Shown here: positions 1-7,947 of the stretch, one piece after another
How the letters are laid out: each line of letters begins with the position of its first letter
Numbering within the stretch: position 1 is the stretch's first letter
Source of the DNA: Candidatus Cloacimonadota bacterium
Lineage (GTDB): Bacteria > Cloacimonadota > Cloacimonadia > JGIOTU-2
DNA: 12,112 nt
Assembly: GCA_030628975.1 (NCBI GenBank)
Contig: DAOVPZ010000018.1
Span: 1-12,112 of the forward strand
Direction of reading: 5' to 3'
Program-made: the position numbers and the translations under genes
Notes under the pieces: generated by a model
The model's input: the letters and a program-made list of their open reading frames with translations, nothing else
Databases searched by the model: none
Told to the model about the DNA's origin: nothing

Positions 1-1
1 A

Positions 2-171
2 AAAGAAGCCCACGAATTTATTCGTGGGAAAATAGAGCAAATGCACTTCTATTAACCATTTCAATGGTTTTCTATTATGTCTTGTAAACGGTTAAAACCG
101 TTATAGACTCCTCTGAATCCTTAATTCCCACGAATAAATTCGTGGGCTTCTTTGGCAAGAAATTTCCTGCT
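2..171. repeat. Cluster of REP-like palindromes
   Basis: This non-coding block holds several nested palindromes. A perfect 29-bp inverted repeat occupies 2-30 and 125-153. Each arm is itself a hairpin with a CCCACGAAT stem and a 2-nt loop (9-28 and 127-146). Between the arms lie two more perfect hairpins: AACCATT/AATGGTT at 54-69 and AACGGTT/AACCGTT at 87-102. A fifth, imperfect palindrome (GCAAGAAATTTCCTGC) sits at 156-171. The regular arrangement of short stems with 2-nt loops resembles REP/BIME clusters that RAYT (Y1-type) transposases mobilise. No transposase is present in the window, so mobility is inferred. Confidence 0.75.
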
Positions 172-202
172 TAAATTATCAACAAATCTTTTATCTATTC
201 CG

Positions 203-228
203 TTCAGGCTCGGTGCCTGACCGAGACT
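203..228 (+). repeat. Dispersed palindromic repeat, copy 1
   Basis: The sequence TTCAGGCTCGGTGCCTGACCGAGACT can fold in two ways: TCAGGC/GCCTGA (204-209 with 215-220, loop TCGGT), or CTCGGT/ACCGAG (209-214 with 220-225). A diverged reverse-complement copy covers the 3' end of the GGGP synthase gene at 10668-10691. They share the 12-mer TTCAGGCTCGGT and a GAGACT end. Two related copies 10 kb apart suggest a dispersed family. I see no coding sequence around this copy. Confidence 0.5.
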
Positions 229-295
229 AAAGGGTATTTTGGTAATTTATATCAAAATTTTGGGGGTATTCATGTTGTCAAAATATCTATCCACC

Positions 296-313
296 AAAGG
301 TAGGACTACCTTT
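296..313 (-). terminator. Possible stem-loop after RNase G
   Basis: AAAGGTAG (296-303) and CTACCTTT (306-313) form a perfect 8-bp stem with a 2-nt loop. It starts 8 nt past the RNase G stop codon, reading on the minus strand. No U-tract follows in that direction, so it is not a standard intrinsic terminator. It may instead protect the transcript 3' end. Confidence 0.3.
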
Positions 314-321
314 TACATGAC

Positions 322-1833
322 CTATGTATAATACAAATCTGTAATATCCCTTTTTGATTTCTTTGAGTGAATTTTAAATTGGTCATAGTCTAATTCATTA
401 TCAAGGACAAATTTCCAAGAAAACTGATAGTCAGTTCTCAAAGAGGTTTGATTATCAACAATATAATCGTATATCCATTTATTGATATGAATTTCCAGCT
501 CATCTTCTGGATGGTATTTTTCTGCTCGGTTAAACCATCGGAAGATACTATCAATTATACTGCTGCGAGCAAAGACTCTCCCAACTCCCTGGCAATATGG
601 GCAACTTTCAAAGAAAGAAGAAAGAAGATTAGACCTTGCTCGTTTTCTGGTCATTTCAATCATATTGAGAGGACTTGTTGAGAAAATTTTATTAGGTGAA
701 TGGTCTTTACTCATCTCTTCTCGGAAAGTTTTAATGACCTTTTGGCGATTTTCAATACTCTGCATATCAATAAAATCGATAAATATCATACCAGTTAGGT
801 CTTGCAATCTTATTTGACGAGCTATTACTTTTGCTGCATCAATGTTTGTAATTGTTACTGTTTGCTCTAAATTCTTATCTCCAACAAAGCTACCTGTGTT
901 AACATCAATAGAAACTAAAGCTTCAGTCTGCTGGATAACTATAAACCCACCACTATCAAGGTATATCCTTGAACGCATGATCTTTGATATCTCCTTTTCA
1001 ATCCCAAACGAATCAAATATTCCAGCTTCTTCTCTAAATAACTTGATTTTCTTAATCATTTCAGGAGCAATTCTTTTTAATCTTTTAATTATTTTAGCTC
1101 TAACTATTTTAGAATCAATTATAATAAGATCAAGATTTCTATTAATAAGTTCTCTTATTATAATTGAAGTTAGATCATTTTCATCATATATACATACGGG
1201 GGCTGAGTAATCCTTATATTTGTCTTGAATATCCTGCCAGATTTTTTTTAGACTTGAATATTCTTTTCTAAATTCTGCTTCATTATGTAATTCAGCATTT
1301 GTACGAATGACTATTCCCACATTACCATCTTTTATTTTATAGAAAATATTTTTTAGTCTTCTTCTTTCTTTGATTGATGTAATTTTTCGCGAAACAGCCA
1401 TGTAATTCTTATATGGCATATAAACCATATATCTCCCAGGTATAGATATCTGCCCGGTAAGCCTAGCGCCCTTTTTGCCAAGAGGAGCTTTTTCCACCTG
1501 AACCATAACTTCCTGTCCAACTTCTAATAATTCACCCATTTTATAAATATCATTTTTTATTTCCTTCATAAGATTCTCATCCTCTAATTCTTCTAAATCT
1601 AAGATATCAGGAATAGCGTCTCGGAAATGTAATAGAGCCGTTCGTTCCAATCCGATATCAATAAAGGTTGCTCCCATACCAGGCACATTGTCCTTAACAA
1701 TTCCTTTGTAAATATTTCCTAGAATCTCTTTCCTGTCTCGTATGTGAACAAGCAATTCTACTAATTGATTATCTTCTAATACTGCCAGCCTGTTTTCAAC
1801 AGGTCCGACACTAACAATCATTTCGTTTTTCAT
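322..1833 (-). CDS. rng: Ribonuclease G (RNase E/G family)
   Basis: This is a single-strand-specific endoribonuclease for rRNA maturation and mRNA decay, acting in the cytoplasm. The chosen ATG gives 503 residues, close to the roughly 490 typical of RNase G, with no long RNase E-type scaffold tail. In that numbering an S1-like RNA-binding domain covers about 34-125. Catalytic aspartates are D310 (SIDVNTG) and D353 (FIDFID), 43 apart as in E. coli RNase E D303/D346. The zinc-link cysteines are C411 and C414 (CPYC), 101 residues past the first aspartate, again as in E. coli. A TTG at 1851 in the same frame overlaps the previous stop, but ATG 1833 has AAAGGA 9 nt upstream and matches the family N-terminus. 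It is the last gene of the minus-strand operon, 14 nt after the radical SAM gene. Confidence 0.95.
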   Translation of the reverse strand: MKNEMIVSVGPVENRLAVLEDNQLVELLVHIRDRKEILGNIYKGIVKDNVPGMGATFIDIGLERTALLHFRDAIPDILDLEELEDENLMKEIKNDIYKMGELLEVGQEVMVQVEKAPLGKKGARLTGQISIPGRYMVYMPYKNYMAVSRKITSIKERRRLKNIFYKIKDGNVGIVIRTNAELHNEAEFRKEYSSLKKIWQDIQDKYKDYSAPVCIYDENDLTSIIIRELINRNLDLIIIDSKIVRAKIIKRLKRIAPEMIKKIKLFREEAGIFDSFGIEKEISKIMRSRIYLDSGGFIVIQQTEALVSIDVNTGSFVGDKNLEQTVTITNIDAAKVIARQIRLQDLTGMIFIDFIDMQSIENRQKVIKTFREEMSKDHSPNKIFSTSPLNMIEMTRKRARSNLLSSFFESCPYCQGVGRVFARSSIIDSIFRWFNRAEKYHPEDELEIHINKWIYDYIVDNQTSLRTDYQFSWKFVLDNELDYDQFKIHSKKSKRDITDLYYT

Positions 1834-1847
1834 AAGTTTTTTTCCTT

Positions 1848-4316
1848 TCAAAAAATTTTAATTCTTTCAATTGATAATTTATCTATTTTATTCATTGGGT
1901 AATGAAAAACTTTATCTAAAATATCAAAGATTCCAGCTCCAGATATTTTTTTATTGATCAAAATACCGTTTTCCTGTAAGTTTATTGTGGAGATGATTTC
2001 ATTGAGATTGATTCTTTTACCTTTCTTTTCTATGAAATGAGGGTGGTCTTTAAAAGATATGATTTTATCATTCCAATTAATGTTTTCTTCTGAAGAGATG
2101 CTTATCATTTCATTTTGGAAATTTGAAATTTTTTTTGAATATGGAGTAAGGACCTCGGCTTTTTTAAGGTAAAATCCTTTTGGTGGGTTGAAGTTGAGTT
2201 TATGAAGAATTTCTGATTCTTTAACCTTTTTAGTTAAGCCAAAATCAAAGAATTCATTATATCCGATGAGACCGAGACTTAATGGAGGACATAAAGATAT
2301 TTTAGGATTTGGGTTAAAACCTCTTGTAAAATAAATTGGAAGTCCACTTCTTCGAATAATTTTATAGATTATATTAAGCAAATTTCTATGTGAGCAAAAG
2401 TGTAAATCTTCACCTTTTTTATAAAATATCCTGAATTTAAAAACTGGGAAGTTGTTTTTACTTTTTGGGAATGATTGAAATGAATCCTCAATTTTTTCAC
2501 TTTGTATATATTTTGGGGAAGCATTTAGGCAAATTCCACAATTTTGACATTCATTTTTTCTACAGTCTGGGCTGACAATTCCTTCTTTTGCTTTTTCAAA
2601 TTCTCTTTTCAAAAAATCTTCATTTATTCCACAATCAATATGACTCCAGCAAAGCTTCTTATTAAACTCTCTTGGTCCAGTATAATCTTCAAAATTTATA
2701 TTATTATTTTCTGCAGATTTCAGCCAATGAGAATAATCAAAATGTTCATCCCACGCATCAAATATTGCTCCATCTTGGTATGCGTCATAAATCAAATTCC
2801 CAATCCTTCTATCTCCTCTTGATATAACTGCTTCAAGAATTGAATGGTCAAACGAGTGATATTTTATTTTGACTTTTTTATTACTTCTATCCGCCAGCTG
2901 GCGGATAATAAATTGAATTTTTCGAACCAAATTTTCTTTTTTGTCCTGTGCAGTCCATTGAAAAGGAGTAAATGGTTTAGGAACAAAAGATGAGATACTT
3001 ACATTGATTTTCAATGCTTTGTGCGGATGAAGATTTAATATTTTTTTAATCAAATCAACAATAGCTGTAATATCCTCATCAGTTTCAAATGGTAGACCTA
3101 CCATAAAATATAACTTAACTGTGCGAAGTCCAAAAGTTATTGCTGATTTTATGGATGAAAGAATATCATCTTCGGTTATTTGCTTATTGATTATATCACG
3201 CAATTTTTGGCTTCCAGCCTCGGGAGCAAATGTTAAATTACTGCTTAAAAGTTTTGTTATTCGGTTAGAAAGATTTTCATTAAAAGTATCTATTCTCAAA
3301 GACGGAAGAGATAAAGAAGTGCATGTTTTCGGTAATACTTTATTCAGATTAAAAATTAATTTCTCGATTGCAGAATAATCTGAACTGGAAAGAGAACTCA
3401 GAGAGACCTCATCCCAGCCATTAAGTTGTATATCCTTTTCAACAATTTGTTCTATGATTTTTTCATTCCTTTCTCTTACTGGTCGGTAAATCATTCCAGC
3501 CTGGCAGAATCTGCAACCTCTGCTGCAACCACGCATAATCTCAAAAGAGGCGCGATTATGAATTACATCAATTAAAGGGACTAACTGGGGGGAGTGCATC
3601 TTCGAAGTATTATCAAAATCATTAAAAATATTTTTTCCAATTTTTTTTGGCACATCTTTTGTTTTTGGAACAATATAACTACCATTATTATCAATTTGTT
3701 TGTAAAACTTTGGGACATAAACACCCTTTAGTTGATTTAGGCTAAAAAGCTTTTGATTTCTACTTGCATTTTTATATTTTAATAAGCAGTTAGCCAATTC
3801 AAGTATTATATCTTCACCATCTCCAATCACAAATGCATCAAAGAAATTAGCAAGAGGTTCAGGATTAAAAGCACCCGGTCCACCAGCAATAATGAGCGGA
3901 GAATCTTCTCCTCTTTCTTTTGCAAAGATTGGAATATTACTCAAATCAAGCATCTGTAGGATATTTGTATAAGTAAGTTCGTATTGCAATGTAAAGCCTA
4001 TTATATCAAATTGATTTAATGGGATTTTATCTTCTAAGGAAAATAAAGGTATATGATTTTTTTGCAAAATCTCAGCAAGGTCTATGTCTGGAGCATAAAC
4101 TCTATCTGCAGCAAAGTTTGGCTCTCTATTCAATATTGTATAAAGTATTTTCAAACCGAGATGACACATTCCAACTTCATAAAGGTCTGGAAAAGCCAAA
4201 GCAAAATTTAAAGTTTTATCTGAGATTCTCTTCTGTTTTGTGTTTAATTCATTATTTGAATATCTTCCCGGTTTTTTTACATAATATAAAAAATTGCTGA
4301 TATCTACCTGTTGCAC
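1848..4316 (-). CDS. Fused B12-binding/radical SAM and DUF2344 protein
   Basis: This 822-residue protein joins two parts that are often separate adjacent genes: a radical SAM protein of the TIGR03960 type and a TIGR03936/DUF2344 partner. Numbering is from the chosen GTG. Residues about 10-200 resemble a B12-binding-like Rossmann domain (with AGGPGAF near 145). The 4Fe-4S/SAM motif is C264-x3-C268-x2-C271 in RGCSRGCRFC. A second cysteine cluster (C585, C590, C593, C596) may hold another Fe-S cluster. The DUF2344 part runs from about 623 to the end. The reaction is unknown to me, although the family commonly lies beside rne/rng, as here. The frame stays open to a TTG at 4445, which would overlap the previous gene by 89 bp and has no Shine-Dalgarno. 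GTG 4316 has AAGGA 5 nt upstream and removes the overlap. A 20-bp palindrome lies in frame at 2888-2907. Confidence 0.88.
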   Translation of the reverse strand: MQQVDISNFLYYVKKPGRYSNNELNTKQKRISDKTLNFALAFPDLYEVGMCHLGLKILYTILNREPNFAADRVYAPDIDLAEILQKNHIPLFSLEDKIPLNQFDIIGFTLQYELTYTNILQMLDLSNIPIFAKERGEDSPLIIAGGPGAFNPEPLANFFDAFVIGDGEDIILELANCLLKYKNASRNQKLFSLNQLKGVYVPKFYKQIDNNGSYIVPKTKDVPKKIGKNIFNDFDNTSKMHSPQLVPLIDVIHNRASFEIMRGCSRGCRFCQAGMIYRPVRERNEKIIEQIVEKDIQLNGWDEVSLSSLSSSDYSAIEKLIFNLNKVLPKTCTSLSLPSLRIDTFNENLSNRITKLLSSNLTFAPEAGSQKLRDIINKQITEDDILSSIKSAITFGLRTVKLYFMVGLPFETDEDITAIVDLIKKILNLHPHKALKINVSISSFVPKPFTPFQWTAQDKKENLVRKIQFIIRQLADRSNKKVKIKYHSFDHSILEAVISRGDRRIGNLIYDAYQDGAIFDAWDEHFDYSHWLKSAENNNINFEDYTGPREFNKKLCWSHIDCGINEDFLKREFEKAKEGIVSPDCRKNECQNCGICLNASPKYIQSEKIEDSFQSFPKSKNNFPVFKFRIFYKKGEDLHFCSHRNLLNIIYKIIRRSGLPIYFTRGFNPNPKISLCPPLSLGLIGYNEFFDFGLTKKVKESEILHKLNFNPPKGFYLKKAEVLTPYSKKISNFQNEMISISSEENINWNDKIISFKDHPHFIEKKGKRINLNEIISTINLQENGILINKKISGAGIFDILDKVFHYPMNKIDKLSIERIKIF
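2888..2907. repeat. 20-bp perfect palindrome inside a gene
   Basis: A perfect palindrome (core CCGCCAGCTGGCGG, extended by TAT/ATA) lies within the radical SAM gene. On the minus strand it is read in frame as I-R-Q-L-A-D, using the GC-rich codons CGC, CAG, CTG and GCG. These contrast sharply with the AT-rich codons around it. Perfect symmetry and foreign base composition suggest a dispersed repeat inserted in frame rather than chance. Confidence 0.7.
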
Positions 4317-4321
4317 TATGT

Positions 4322-4326
4322 TCCTT
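4322..4326 (-). promoter_or_regulatory. Shine-Dalgarno that sets the radical SAM start
   Basis: AAGGA on the minus strand sits 5 nt before the GTG at 4316. The alternative TTG at 4445 has no such site. This decides the start and leaves a 40-nt gap after the RodZ-like gene. Confidence 0.65.
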
Positions 4327-4356
4327 ATGCAGTTTATATAATTTCTGTTAATTGCA

Positions 4357-5037
4357 TCATGTTCGAGGGAGAGCCACCTCTGGTTGAGATTTTTCGGTTT
4401 TGATATATTTTGGCACAATATACCAGGGACTGTGCTTATTTTCAAAAATATATTTCTGCAAAAATTCTTCCTCTTTATATTTAAATTTTATTTGTTTCAT
4501 TTTAATAGTATCTACAAGGGTTTCTTTTGTTTCTTCAACATCTAATTCTTTTACTTCTTTATGTTCAGATATTTGTTCGGATGGGTAATCTTTTGGTTGT
4601 TTCAAAATATCTCTTTGTAATTCACCCTTTTTATGAAGGTGAAAGCCAACAACAAAAAGTATTCCTACAAAAATGATCAATAACAAAATTTGGAAAACAA
4701 TTTTAGGTATAAGAACCTTTTTCTCATAATCTTTTTTCTTATCAATTCTAAATCCAATAACTTTTTTCTCGGGTTTCTTTTTAGCATGTTTATCGAAAAG
4801 ATTTAGGATTTCATTAGTATCAACATCAATATATCTTGCATAATTTAGGATGGTTAATCTGGCATATGATAAATCTGTGATATTTTGAATATGGTCATCC
4901 TCAACTGCCTTTAGAAAATGCAATTTAATTTTTGTGAATCTTGATATCTCTTCTAATGAAATATCTTTTTGTTCTCGAATTGCTTTCAAATATTTGCCAA
5001 TACTATCGGATTGTGTAGAAGAAAATTTTATTGTCAT
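4357..5037 (-). CDS. RodZ-like HTH membrane protein
   Basis: This 226-residue bitopic membrane protein has an N-terminal helix-turn-helix of the RodZ type (HTH_25) at about 12-83. It opens IGKYLKAIREQKDISLEEIS and includes the conserved YARLTILNYARYIDVD stretch. A basic linker (86-108) leads to one transmembrane helix at about 109-131. The remainder, presumably outside the membrane, is short, charged and lysine/glutamate rich (136-226). I cannot recognise the C-terminal beta domain (DUF4115) usual in RodZ. In known RodZ proteins the HTH binds MreB and links it to the cell-wall elongation machinery. That role is plausible here but inferred, and no mreB is in the window. The ATG has GGA about 7 nt upstream. 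The gene lies 16 nt after the DUF2279-like gene. Confidence 0.75.
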   Translation of the reverse strand: MTIKFSSTQSDSIGKYLKAIREQKDISLEEISRFTKIKLHFLKAVEDDHIQNITDLSYARLTILNYARYIDVDTNEILNLFDKHAKKKPEKKVIGFRIDKKKDYEKKVLIPKIVFQILLLIIFVGILFVVGFHLHKKGELQRDILKQPKDYPSEQISEHKEVKELDVEETKETLVDTIKMKQIKFKYKEEEFLQKYIFENKHSPWYIVPKYIKTEKSQPEVALPRT

Positions 5038-5053
5038 AATATTTCCATTTAAT

Positions 5054-5392
5054 CTATTGATAAATCATAAAACCTAAAAAACATCCTAAAGTATCAAATA
5101 TTAAATCTTTATAACTAAAATAATTACCTTTTTTTTTTGAATCATATATTTCTTTTATTAAACCCCAGAATTCTGTCAAACTTATTGCAATAAATTTACT
5201 TTGACCTTTTTTCATTTGGCATACATTATTTAGAATTTCATAATGCCAGCAAAAGAGAAATGTGGAGGATGTCAAATGAGCGAATTTATCTTTGCTTAAC
5301 CACAAATCTGGTTTTTGTTCATTAACTTTTCCAGATAATGGAAGATATAATAATATAAGGATAAAACAAACCAAAACAACTTTTCTAAACAT
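5054..5392 (-). CDS. DUF2279/YfiM-like small envelope protein
   Basis: This 112-residue protein begins with a short basic stretch and a hydrophobic segment (5-20), so it is probably exported or anchored in the membrane. C9 is too close to the start for a convincing lipobox. The rest fits the DUF2279 pattern: W31 followed by DKFAH (35-39), then GLIKEIYD (77-84, with K80, E81, D84), then FSYKDLIFDTLG (92-103), with a hydrophobic end. The family has no established function; resemblance to VanZ-like proteins is distant. It sits between the PHP hydrolase (43-nt gap) and the RodZ-like gene (16-nt gap), which suggests cotranscription and an envelope role. A weak AAGG lies about 7 nt before the ATG. 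Confidence 0.65.
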   Translation of the reverse strand: MFRKVVLVCFILILLYLPLSGKVNEQKPDLWLSKDKFAHLTSSTFLFCWHYEILNNVCQMKKGQSKFIAISLTEFWGLIKEIYDSKKKGNYFSYKDLIFDTLGCFLGFMIYQ

Positions 5393-5435
5393 ATTAAAAC
5401 CTTAAATTTTTTGAACCGTAAGATGATGGAATGAA

Positions 5436-7013
5436 TTATTCCTTTCCAATCCAAATTGGATTTGTCCAGCAAAATTTATCTTTATCTGTATAAATTTCTA
5501 CCCGAAAATAAGATTGATTATTATTTAATAAACTAATAGATTTATAAAATTTATTATTGGAAATTTTCCAACTTCTTTCATGTTTTTCTTTATTACTTTT
5601 TTTATTCCCAGAATAAATCAAAATTTTAGTGATATGTCCAAATTCATTAGATGATAATGCTTCAATTTTGCATACATAATTATCTGAATATTTTACAACT
5701 GCGCCTATTTCATTGTCATTGATTGTGAAAATTGCAAATGGTCCATTAGAGACTACAATGCGATTTTTCTTAAATTCATTTATAAAATTTTCTGAGGTTA
5801 GGGTTTTATCAGATTTGAAATATGTCTTAAAAAATCCAAAGATTTGACTTGAAGAAGCAAAAAGAGAAACAAATGGAATCCCAACCTCTCGCTTTATGTT
5901 AAAATATCCATGGGCATCATTTCCCGCTAAAATTATAACCCTATATCCTTTTAATAATAATTTAATCCATCTCCTTTTTGCTTTCGTAATAACCAATCTA
6001 TTTGAACGATTTATTATTTGAAGGTATTGAATATTATTTTCTATAATATCCTTTTGAGTCCAGCTACCTCGTCTTAATAAAATATTTTGAATAGGATTAT
6101 GAAAGTGTTCAAAAGTATGTGCAGAAATAATCATAGCATCTTCATTAATCATTTTACAAGCCTTTGTTAATGGAAGAGTTGGTGTATTATGAAACCATCT
6201 CTCAGCACTATCTCCAAGTCCTTTTATGAAATCTTTATTATTGATAATCAAAAGATGGATATTTTTATTATGTGAATTTCCGCAAGAAAGTTCTTCCCCA
6301 TACAATACAGGAAATTTTTCATTTGTTTGAACTTTTTTAACAGTTTGCATAAGCTTCTGCCATTTAGGTAATTCAGGACTATTTCTCATATAATTATCTT
6401 CTTCATCATCAAGGTCATAAGAATGGTCAGTGATAAAAAGCCAATCAATATCCATTCTCTTGGCGAGTTTTACAGTAGAGTTTATATCAGCACCAAACTC
6501 AACCTGGTCTTCTGTAAAATTTGAATGAAAGTGTGGCTCCCCAGCATACCAATCTGGAAGAATGGGAAGAGATTCCTTGCTTAGAAAAACTTTTAATTTA
6601 TTATGAAGACATGGCAAATTATCATTTTTAATTATGAATTCTTTACTGTCTTTTATCCGAGTTATATAAAAAGTAACTGATACATCTGCAGTTTGAGAAA
6701 CCTTTATATTCGGAATTTTTAAAGTAATAATCTTGCTAAAATATTTGTAATGCAATGAAAGATTTAGTTTAATTTTATCCTGAAAATTTAAATCTTTTGA
6801 TAAAACAGTTATTGTAACCTGGTTTAATATAATCGGAAATTTATGAGCATCTTTAATTATAAGTAAAATTGGTATAGAAGATTGCTTATTTATATTTATT
6901 CTATATGGCAAATCAGCAATGACTTCTGGTAATTTTCTAAAATATAGTGGATAGATAAATCCTAAATGGTAATGTATCTCTGGATATAGAATTAAAGGTA
7001 AAAATTTTAACAT
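5436..7013 (-). CDS. PHP-domain metallohydrolase, CehA/McbA type
   Basis: This is a probable metal-dependent phosphoesterase or hydrolase with a C-terminal PHP fold; the substrate is unknown. In 525-residue numbering (ATG 7013), residues about 1-150 are beta-rich and carry none of the metal-binding motifs. The PHP motifs then follow in order: H161 and H163 (EPHFHSN), D196-H197 (FITDHS), E240-E241 (YGEELS), H299 (SAHTFEH), and D366/H368 (GNDAHG). The last 100 or so residues are beta-rich again and end at the stop without a membrane anchor. CehA/McbA family members cleave small esters and phosphates. An in-frame TTG at 7097 would add 28 residues. Neither start has a clear Shine-Dalgarno, so the start is uncertain. 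It is the first of the closely spaced minus-strand genes. Confidence 0.82.
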   Translation of the reverse strand: MLKFLPLILYPEIHYHLGFIYPLYFRKLPEVIADLPYRININKQSSIPILLIIKDAHKFPIILNQVTITVLSKDLNFQDKIKLNLSLHYKYFSKIITLKIPNIKVSQTADVSVTFYITRIKDSKEFIIKNDNLPCLHNKLKVFLSKESLPILPDWYAGEPHFHSNFTEDQVEFGADINSTVKLAKRMDIDWLFITDHSYDLDDEEDNYMRNSPELPKWQKLMQTVKKVQTNEKFPVLYGEELSCGNSHNKNIHLLIINNKDFIKGLGDSAERWFHNTPTLPLTKACKMINEDAMIISAHTFEHFHNPIQNILLRRGSWTQKDIIENNIQYLQIINRSNRLVITKAKRRWIKLLLKGYRVIILAGNDAHGYFNIKREVGIPFVSLFASSSQIFGFFKTYFKSDKTLTSENFINEFKKNRIVVSNGPFAIFTINDNEIGAVVKYSDNYVCKIEALSSNEFGHITKILIYSGNKKSNKEKHERSWKISNNKFYKSISLLNNNQSYFRVEIYTDKDKFCWTNPIWIGKE

Positions 7014-7121
7014 AAATTTTGTTTTATAACAGTAAAAAATATTTACAATGTAAAAAATTTCAGAAATGCCCAATAAATATAAAGGGCAGAGATTCAACTA
7101 ACTCTTAGTTTTATCATACCA

Positions 7122-7139
7122 TCCCCGCGGATGCGGGGA
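7122..7139. repeat. GC-rich hairpin
   Basis: TCCCCGC (7122-7128) and GCGGGGA (7133-7139) form a perfect 7-bp stem around a GGAT loop. It lies between the prepilin-like gene and the PHP gene. No T-run follows on either strand, so it does not look like an intrinsic terminator. Its GC content stands out strongly in AT-rich DNA, as with the other palindromes in this window. The stem resembles that of type I-E CRISPR repeats, but only one copy is present. Confidence 0.6.
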
Positions 7140-7220
7140 CAGATTCTTCGGACAATTATGGTTTGTAGACTTTCTTATTTAGTTGTCTCCTAAAAAATTT
7201 CAGCTATGAAAAAAACTGTT

Positions 7221-7622
7221 TTACGGTAACCAGTTAATATCTATAACTCCTTCTGCTCTTTCAACTGACCAAGTTTCAGTTATAAAGTTATACACAATCT
7301 GAGCCCCTGGTTTACCGAATTTTCGATTTGTTGTAGCAAAAATTGTTGAATCAGTAAGATTAAACTCAAAATGTTTTTTATCATTAAGTTCATCCATATT
7401 CAACTGGCTAATATCAAAAGCATACTCTCCAAATTCTTCAAAAAATCTTTCATTTTCAGACTGTATGAGTTTAAAGGTTGGGAAAATCTCCTCATTTATT
7501 TTCTTTTTCTTCTGATTATCAGCAATTGTGGGAAATACAAATATTACAATAATTCCTACAAATAGAATCACCATTAATACTTCAATAAGGCTCACTTTAC
7601 TTGCTTTTTTTTCCTTTACCAT
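7221..7622 (-). CDS. Type IV prepilin-like protein
   Basis: This 133-residue protein has the layout of a minor pilin or pseudopilin. A short basic leader (MVKEKKASK) is followed by SLIEV and a hydrophobic helix at about 10-31 that ends in FP. The rest is a small polar globular domain with no recognised fold. E14 matches the conserved Glu at +5. If residue 9 is aligned with the usual Gly at -1, it is Lys here, so normal prepilin peptidase cleavage is doubtful. It could belong to a type IV pilus, a type II secretion-like system or an unrelated envelope complex; no assembly genes lie nearby. GGAGG lies 4 nt before the ATG. It is the first minus-strand gene after the divergent region and is separated from the PHP gene by the GC-rich hairpin. 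Confidence 0.7.
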   Translation of the reverse strand: MVKEKKASKVSLIEVLMVILFVGIIVIFVFPTIADNQKKKKINEEIFPTFKLIQSENERFFEEFGEYAFDISQLNMDELNDKKHFEFNLTDSTIFATTNRKFGKPGAQIVYNFITETWSVERAEGVIDINWLP

Positions 7623-7947
7623 TCAACCTCCAATAAAATATTTATTTTATACACAAAGTTAAGGCTTCTAATATATCTTTATAACATTTTTGTGAGTTTT
7701 AGCATCTATTTAATTTATCTTAAATTTTTAAACTAATTTGAAAAATTGAAATATGATTGTCAAAATATTTTTTTGTTTTGAACATAATATTTTTAACATT
7801 AGGTAAATAAACCATTGATTTAATATTTTTTATATGTTCGAACAAATTTTAACATACAAAATATTGACAATAAAGAGAGAGATTTTTGTTTTTACTAAAA
7901 GAAATTTTTGATTGCTCAACAGCCAAGAGCATAATTTTGGAGGAATA
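7623..7947. promoter_or_regulatory. Divergent intergenic region
   Basis: About 325 bp of very AT-rich DNA separate the two divergent gene blocks, so both promoters should lie here. I see no gene. A TTGACA (-35-like) is at 7864-7869, but the nearest -10-like sequence is about 21 nt further on, which is too far for a confident call. The palindrome GTTCGAAC (7836-7843) overlaps a wider TATGTT/AACATA inverted repeat (7833-7838 and 7851-7856). This could be an operator for the lipid genes. For the minus strand only a TATAAA-like box near 7642-7650 is visible. All of these sites are tentative. Confidence 0.35.
7939..7944 (+). promoter_or_regulatory. Shine-Dalgarno of the prenyl synthase gene
   Basis: GGAGGA is the strongest ribosome-binding site near this gene and supports TTG 7948 as start, although spacing is short (3 nt). 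The further upstream in-frame TTG at 7912 has no such site. An ATT at 7951 with better spacing is a less likely alternative. Confidence 0.55.

Noticed and set aside
4317..4445. Longer radical SAM protein starting at TTG 4445
   Set aside because: It would overlap the RodZ-like gene by 89 bp, lacks a ribosome-binding site, and the extra residues do not resemble the family.
7122..7139. CRISPR repeat of type I-E
   Set aside because: The stem is similar, but only one copy exists, the flanks do not match a full repeat, and there are no spacers or cas genes.
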